Shown here one piece after another: positions 61,838 through 64,000 of a stretch of DNA of 64,000 bases. Location: NCBI RefSeq assembly GCF_025148285.1, contig NZ_CP102268.1:2955001-3019000 (forward strand). Reading direction: 5' to 3'. Under the pieces are notes generated by a model. That model saw only the letters and a program-made list of their open reading frames with translations. It did no database searches and was not told where the DNA came from. The translations under genes were made by a program, and so were the position numbers. This stretch comes from Marvinbryantia formatexigens DSM 14469. Lineage in GTDB: Bacteria > Bacillota > Clostridia > Lachnospirales > Lachnospiraceae. Position 1 is the first letter of the stretch. Each line of letters begins with the position of its first letter.

Positions 61838-62248
61838 ATGCAGCATGAATGTAAGATAACGGTTCTGGAAACAAAGGTATTTGCGGATTATCAGGAAAAG
61901 TATCTTGCGGATCCGAAATCTGGCCCATGCCCGTGCTTTAAAGCAGGGGATATGTTTTTACTGAAAAGGACCAGCGAAAGAGACGATTTCTATCATTTGA
62001 TGGATGGCAAATTCTGTGGTGAAGCATGGGATGCAATCAGCCGGTATGTTTACACGGCATTACAGGGAGGCTCTATCATGCACAAGTGGACGAATGATGA
62101 GCGGATGATGATCGCCTGTTGTAATGACGGAACCAGACCTGTCATATTTAAAATCGAGAGAATTGATATACCGGAAACGGAAGAAGAAAAACGATGGCTT
62201 GAAAAACAGAATTTTAAAAACTCGGCAGATGACGCATATACTGGATAG
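61838..62248 (+). CDS. TIGR04076-like protein
   Basis: A 136-residue protein. GPCPCFKAGDMFLLKR, then MDGKFCGEAWDAISRYVYTALQGG, matches the CP-x-GD and FC-x-AW pattern of the TIGR04076 family, seen in many anaerobes. The function is unknown. AGGAGGCAGGAAG precedes the ATG. It ends before a convergent terminator. Confidence 0.75.
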   Translation: MQHECKITVLETKVFADYQEKYLADPKSGPCPCFKAGDMFLLKRTSERDDFYHLMDGKFCGEAWDAISRYVYTALQGGSIMHKWTNDERMMIACCNDGTRPVIFKIERIDIPETEEEKRWLEKQNFKNSADDAYTG

Positions 62249-62331
62249 AACGGCTTAAATTCCGGAATAGAACGTTTTTCGCAGAAAACAGGAAGGATTG
62301 CAGATACTGACTCTAAAAACTGTAACTAAAA

Positions 62332-62351
62332 GAGCCGCTCGGAGGCGGCTC
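62332..62351. terminator. Bidirectional terminator
   Basis: GAGCCGC (62332-62338) with GCGGCTC (62345-62351). The minus strand continues TTTTAGTTAC; the plus strand reaches a T-rich part further on. It overlaps the stop of the opposing gene. Confidence 0.7.
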
Positions 62352-62637
62352 AGATATTTCTGTTTATTTTTTTTGAATGGATATAATTCCCTTTCGCATC
62401 ATATTCTCCGGAGGCCAGCAACTCTTTGCGGAAACCATTGAGCAGGGAGCGGAATCTTTTCCCGCTTTCTACAGTGGTAAGCATGGTAAGCGCATCGATC
62501 AGGCCGTTGATATGTCCCTGCACCATACAGTAGTGGTACAGGTCATCATCAGGAGATAAGGAGGAAAGCGTATCCTCTAAAGCTTTTTGCTTTTGACGGA
62601 GCCATTCATTCCAGATGTCCAGTTCTAAATCAGTCAT
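62350..62637 (-). CDS. Unknown small helical protein
   Basis: A 95-residue protein, mostly helical (LDIWNEWLRQKQKALEDTLS, then YCMVQGHINGLIDALTMLTT), with the final KGNYIHSKK. Such helical proteins are common in phage and element regions. GGGGGAA precedes the ATG. It follows two similar small genes in one direction. No family recognised. Confidence 0.6.
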   Translation of the reverse strand: MTDLELDIWNEWLRQKQKALEDTLSSLSPDDDLYHYCMVQGHINGLIDALTMLTTVESGKRFRSLLNGFRKELLASGEYDAKGNYIHSKKINRNI

Positions 62638-62657
62638 GGTTAAATTCCCCCAGATAT

Positions 62658-62915
62658 TTATTTTTTCTTTGTCTCAAAATTTGGAAAAGGAAGCTCCACT
62701 TCAGTAATCGCCCATTCAATCCAGTCGCCGCTAATAACGGCAGTGGCACTGAAAGTATCAAGAGAGGTATTTTCTTTTTCATCCACTGTCTGGGTAATAC
62801 CTTCTAAAGCTGTGCGGAAGCTTTTTTCCATTTTGTGATAAGCATCCTCGTAAGAGAAGGATACAAGCGGGTCATTTAATCCGGTATTATAGCTGGTTAA
62901 GATATAGATCTTCAT
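62658..62915 (-). CDS. Unknown small protein
   Basis: An 85-residue protein (KIYILTSYNTGLNDPLVSFS, then SYEDAYHKMEKSF and GDWIEWAITEVELPFPN). The pattern of a short N-terminal strand, helix and strand pair resembles small phage-type proteins. AAAGGAGG lies 8 bases before the second ATG at 62915, which was preferred to 62921. Function unknown. Confidence 0.6.
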   Translation of the reverse strand: MKIYILTSYNTGLNDPLVSFSYEDAYHKMEKSFRTALEGITQTVDEKENTSLDTFSATAVISGDWIEWAITEVELPFPNFETKKK

Positions 62916-62929
62916 GTACATTTCCTCCT

Positions 62930-63529
62930 TTAAGCCGCGGGATATTCCATCAGATTCGGATTTTCAAATTCATGGATATAAATGTCTGAATCCTTCAAAA
63001 GCACTTTGAGCGCATCCAGAGATTCCGCTTCATAGCCGAGATTCCGGAAGCATTCCAGGATGTCCTCTGCTAAAGCAAACGGATGATCATATTCCAGTTC
63101 TTCTGTGATGCGTTTCCCAGACGGTGTAATTAATTCCTCGTCCCGTATGCTGACCATATAGCGGTCAGGAAAATACTTTCCGGAAGTGTCTGTATTATAA
63201 TAAATTCCTTCTCCGGGTTCGATACTCAGCATCACAAATTCCACGTCATAAATATCCGCTATGGCAGCATAGGCTTCAATAAGCGGAGTCCAGGCGGCTT
63301 CTGCGCTTAACAGAATATCATCTTCATTCCATTCCATGTAACTTACAACGCCGCGCAAATGGAGACCGGTGGCGTCAATTCCTTTATATTTAAAAAGGTT
63401 TCCAATTTGTGCTTTATCTGCATCCGGGCAGATAACAATGGATGCTTCCAAATCGTCCCAGAGAGACTGAAGTCCCTCCGGATTTGTTTTGGAAAAGAAG
63501 TAAACATCATCGTCACATATATTTGCCAT
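62930..63529 (-). CDS. Unknown protein, YubB/DUF1281-like
   Basis: A 199-residue acidic protein beginning MANICDDDVYFFSKTNPEG, which resembles the start of YubB ferredoxin-like (DUF1281) proteins found on plasmids and elements. AEAAWTPLIEAYAAIADIYD is a further typical-looking stretch. GGAGG lies 7 bases before the ATG, inside the previous gene; stop and start overlap as TAATG, so the genes are coupled. Confidence 0.6.
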   Translation of the reverse strand: MANICDDDVYFFSKTNPEGLQSLWDDLEASIVICPDADKAQIGNLFKYKGIDATGLHLRGVVSYMEWNEDDILLSAEAAWTPLIEAYAAIADIYDVEFVMLSIEPGEGIYYNTDTSGKYFPDRYMVSIRDEELITPSGKRITEELEYDHPFALAEDILECFRNLGYEAESLDALKVLLKDSDIYIHEFENPNLMEYPAA

Positions 63530-63972
63530 TATTCGTCCTCCTCTGATTCTGCTTCTTCTCCGAAACCTGGGACAGAAAGAATATGGTCACAGCTTTTCAA
63601 ATCTGGATCGTTCTGCAATTCCAGGTAAACGGCGTCACGCTGTTCGCTTGTAGCATAGTCTTCATCTAATTCCGTAATCTCAATCTGGATATTGGGATCA
63701 GACGAAAGGACGGCACTGATAATGCCGCCCTCGATGACAATGGCAACCCTGGGTTTGGGTGCTGGCTTTCTGCCTTTTTGCATGGATGATAAAACGTCAC
63801 TATAATGCGCGGCTTCAGTAAGGTTTGCCGGATAAAATCCGGGAATTGCTGAAATCTGTTCAAGCATGGCATCATGTGTAGCTTCATCCATAGTAAAACA
63901 GTCAAGTTCAGCTATTACCACAGAGGTGTCCGGTGTCTGGCAAAGGACCTGGAGCAGTTCTTTTTCATCCAT
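63529..63972 (-). CDS. Unknown acidic protein, possibly continuing beyond the window
   Basis: A 147-residue protein from ATG 63972 (VVIAELDCFTMDEATHDAML, KPRVAIVIEGGIISAVLSSD and an acidic tail). The frame stays open to the window edge (PEPEKIILL before the Met) and no ribosome site is seen at the ATG, so the real start may lie outside. VAIVIEGGIISAVLSS resembles small proteins of element regions. Function unknown. Confidence 0.55.
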   Translation of the reverse strand: MDEKELLQVLCQTPDTSVVIAELDCFTMDEATHDAMLEQISAIPGFYPANLTEAAHYSDVLSSMQKGRKPAPKPRVAIVIEGGIISAVLSSDPNIQIEITELDEDYATSEQRDAVYLELQNDPDLKSCDHILSVPGFGEEAESEEDE

Positions 63973-64000
63973 GAGCAGAATGATTTTTTCCGGTTCGGGC

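Overview
The window looks like chromosome of a gut Firmicute of the Lachnospiraceae type (Blautia, Hungatella or Ruminococcus-like). This is inferred from near-universal AGGAGG-type ribosome sites, occasional TTG and GTG starts, pyrK-pyrD of the Gram-positive type, YtrA-type GntR/ABC modules, several GH3 beta-glucosidases and clostridial mobile-element genes. No rRNA, tRNA or CRISPR array was seen.

About 1-22 kb is ordinary, fairly GC-rich chromosome: the 3' end of a GHKL sensor kinase, a membrane-anchored GH3 enzyme with permuted domains, a small membrane protein divergent from a TetR regulator, an XRE/membrane regulator, glycerate kinase, an HD protein, a GntR-ABC operon with a recognisable YtrA-type operator, a GH20 hexosaminidase, pyrC-pyrK-pyrD, a surface deacetylase-like protein and a trigger-factor-like lipoprotein with a long Thr/Glu tether.

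About 22.2-35.6 kb is an accessory locus: a radical SAM/SPASM enzyme, remnants of a YtvI-like permease and a cardiolipin synthase, a PapA/alcohol-acetyltransferase-like acyltransferase, an extended SDR, a Nif11-like repeat protein, an alpha/beta hydrolase, a GH3 glucosidase, small membrane or amphipathic proteins, and a two-component system. Three of its transcription units begin with nearly the same promoter sequence, which suggests a regulon. A related second locus at 44-51 kb (two-component system, MMPL exporter, secreted partner, AAA ATPase, lone winged-helix protein) is preceded by fossils of a GH3 gene and of a second radical SAM gene.

Between the two (about 36.3-43.4 kb) lies a decayed Tn916/Tn1549-like element: small sigma-factor-like ORFs, an IS200/IS605 insertion, a two-component system with a lipoprotein, excisionase-like and XRE regulators, a probable oriT, mobC and a relaxase with an internal deletion. 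It separates a 5'-truncated AraC gene from a 5'-truncated GH3 gene, so it probably replaced the shared promoter region of a divergent regulator/enzyme pair.

About 51.5-64 kb is a second mobile-type region: serine and minimal tyrosine recombinases, DUF5348, a DUF4143 ATPase, an LPD11-like gene broken by a TGA codon, small zinc-ribbon proteins, a YkgJ cysteine-cluster protein, an extra NAD-dependent DNA ligase and a beta-solenoid-like protein. These last genes appear to form one minus-strand operon with a promoter, a two-terminator leader and look-alike hairpins in three intercistronic gaps. Divergent from it are a ParE/YefM toxin-antitoxin pair and several small unknown proteins.
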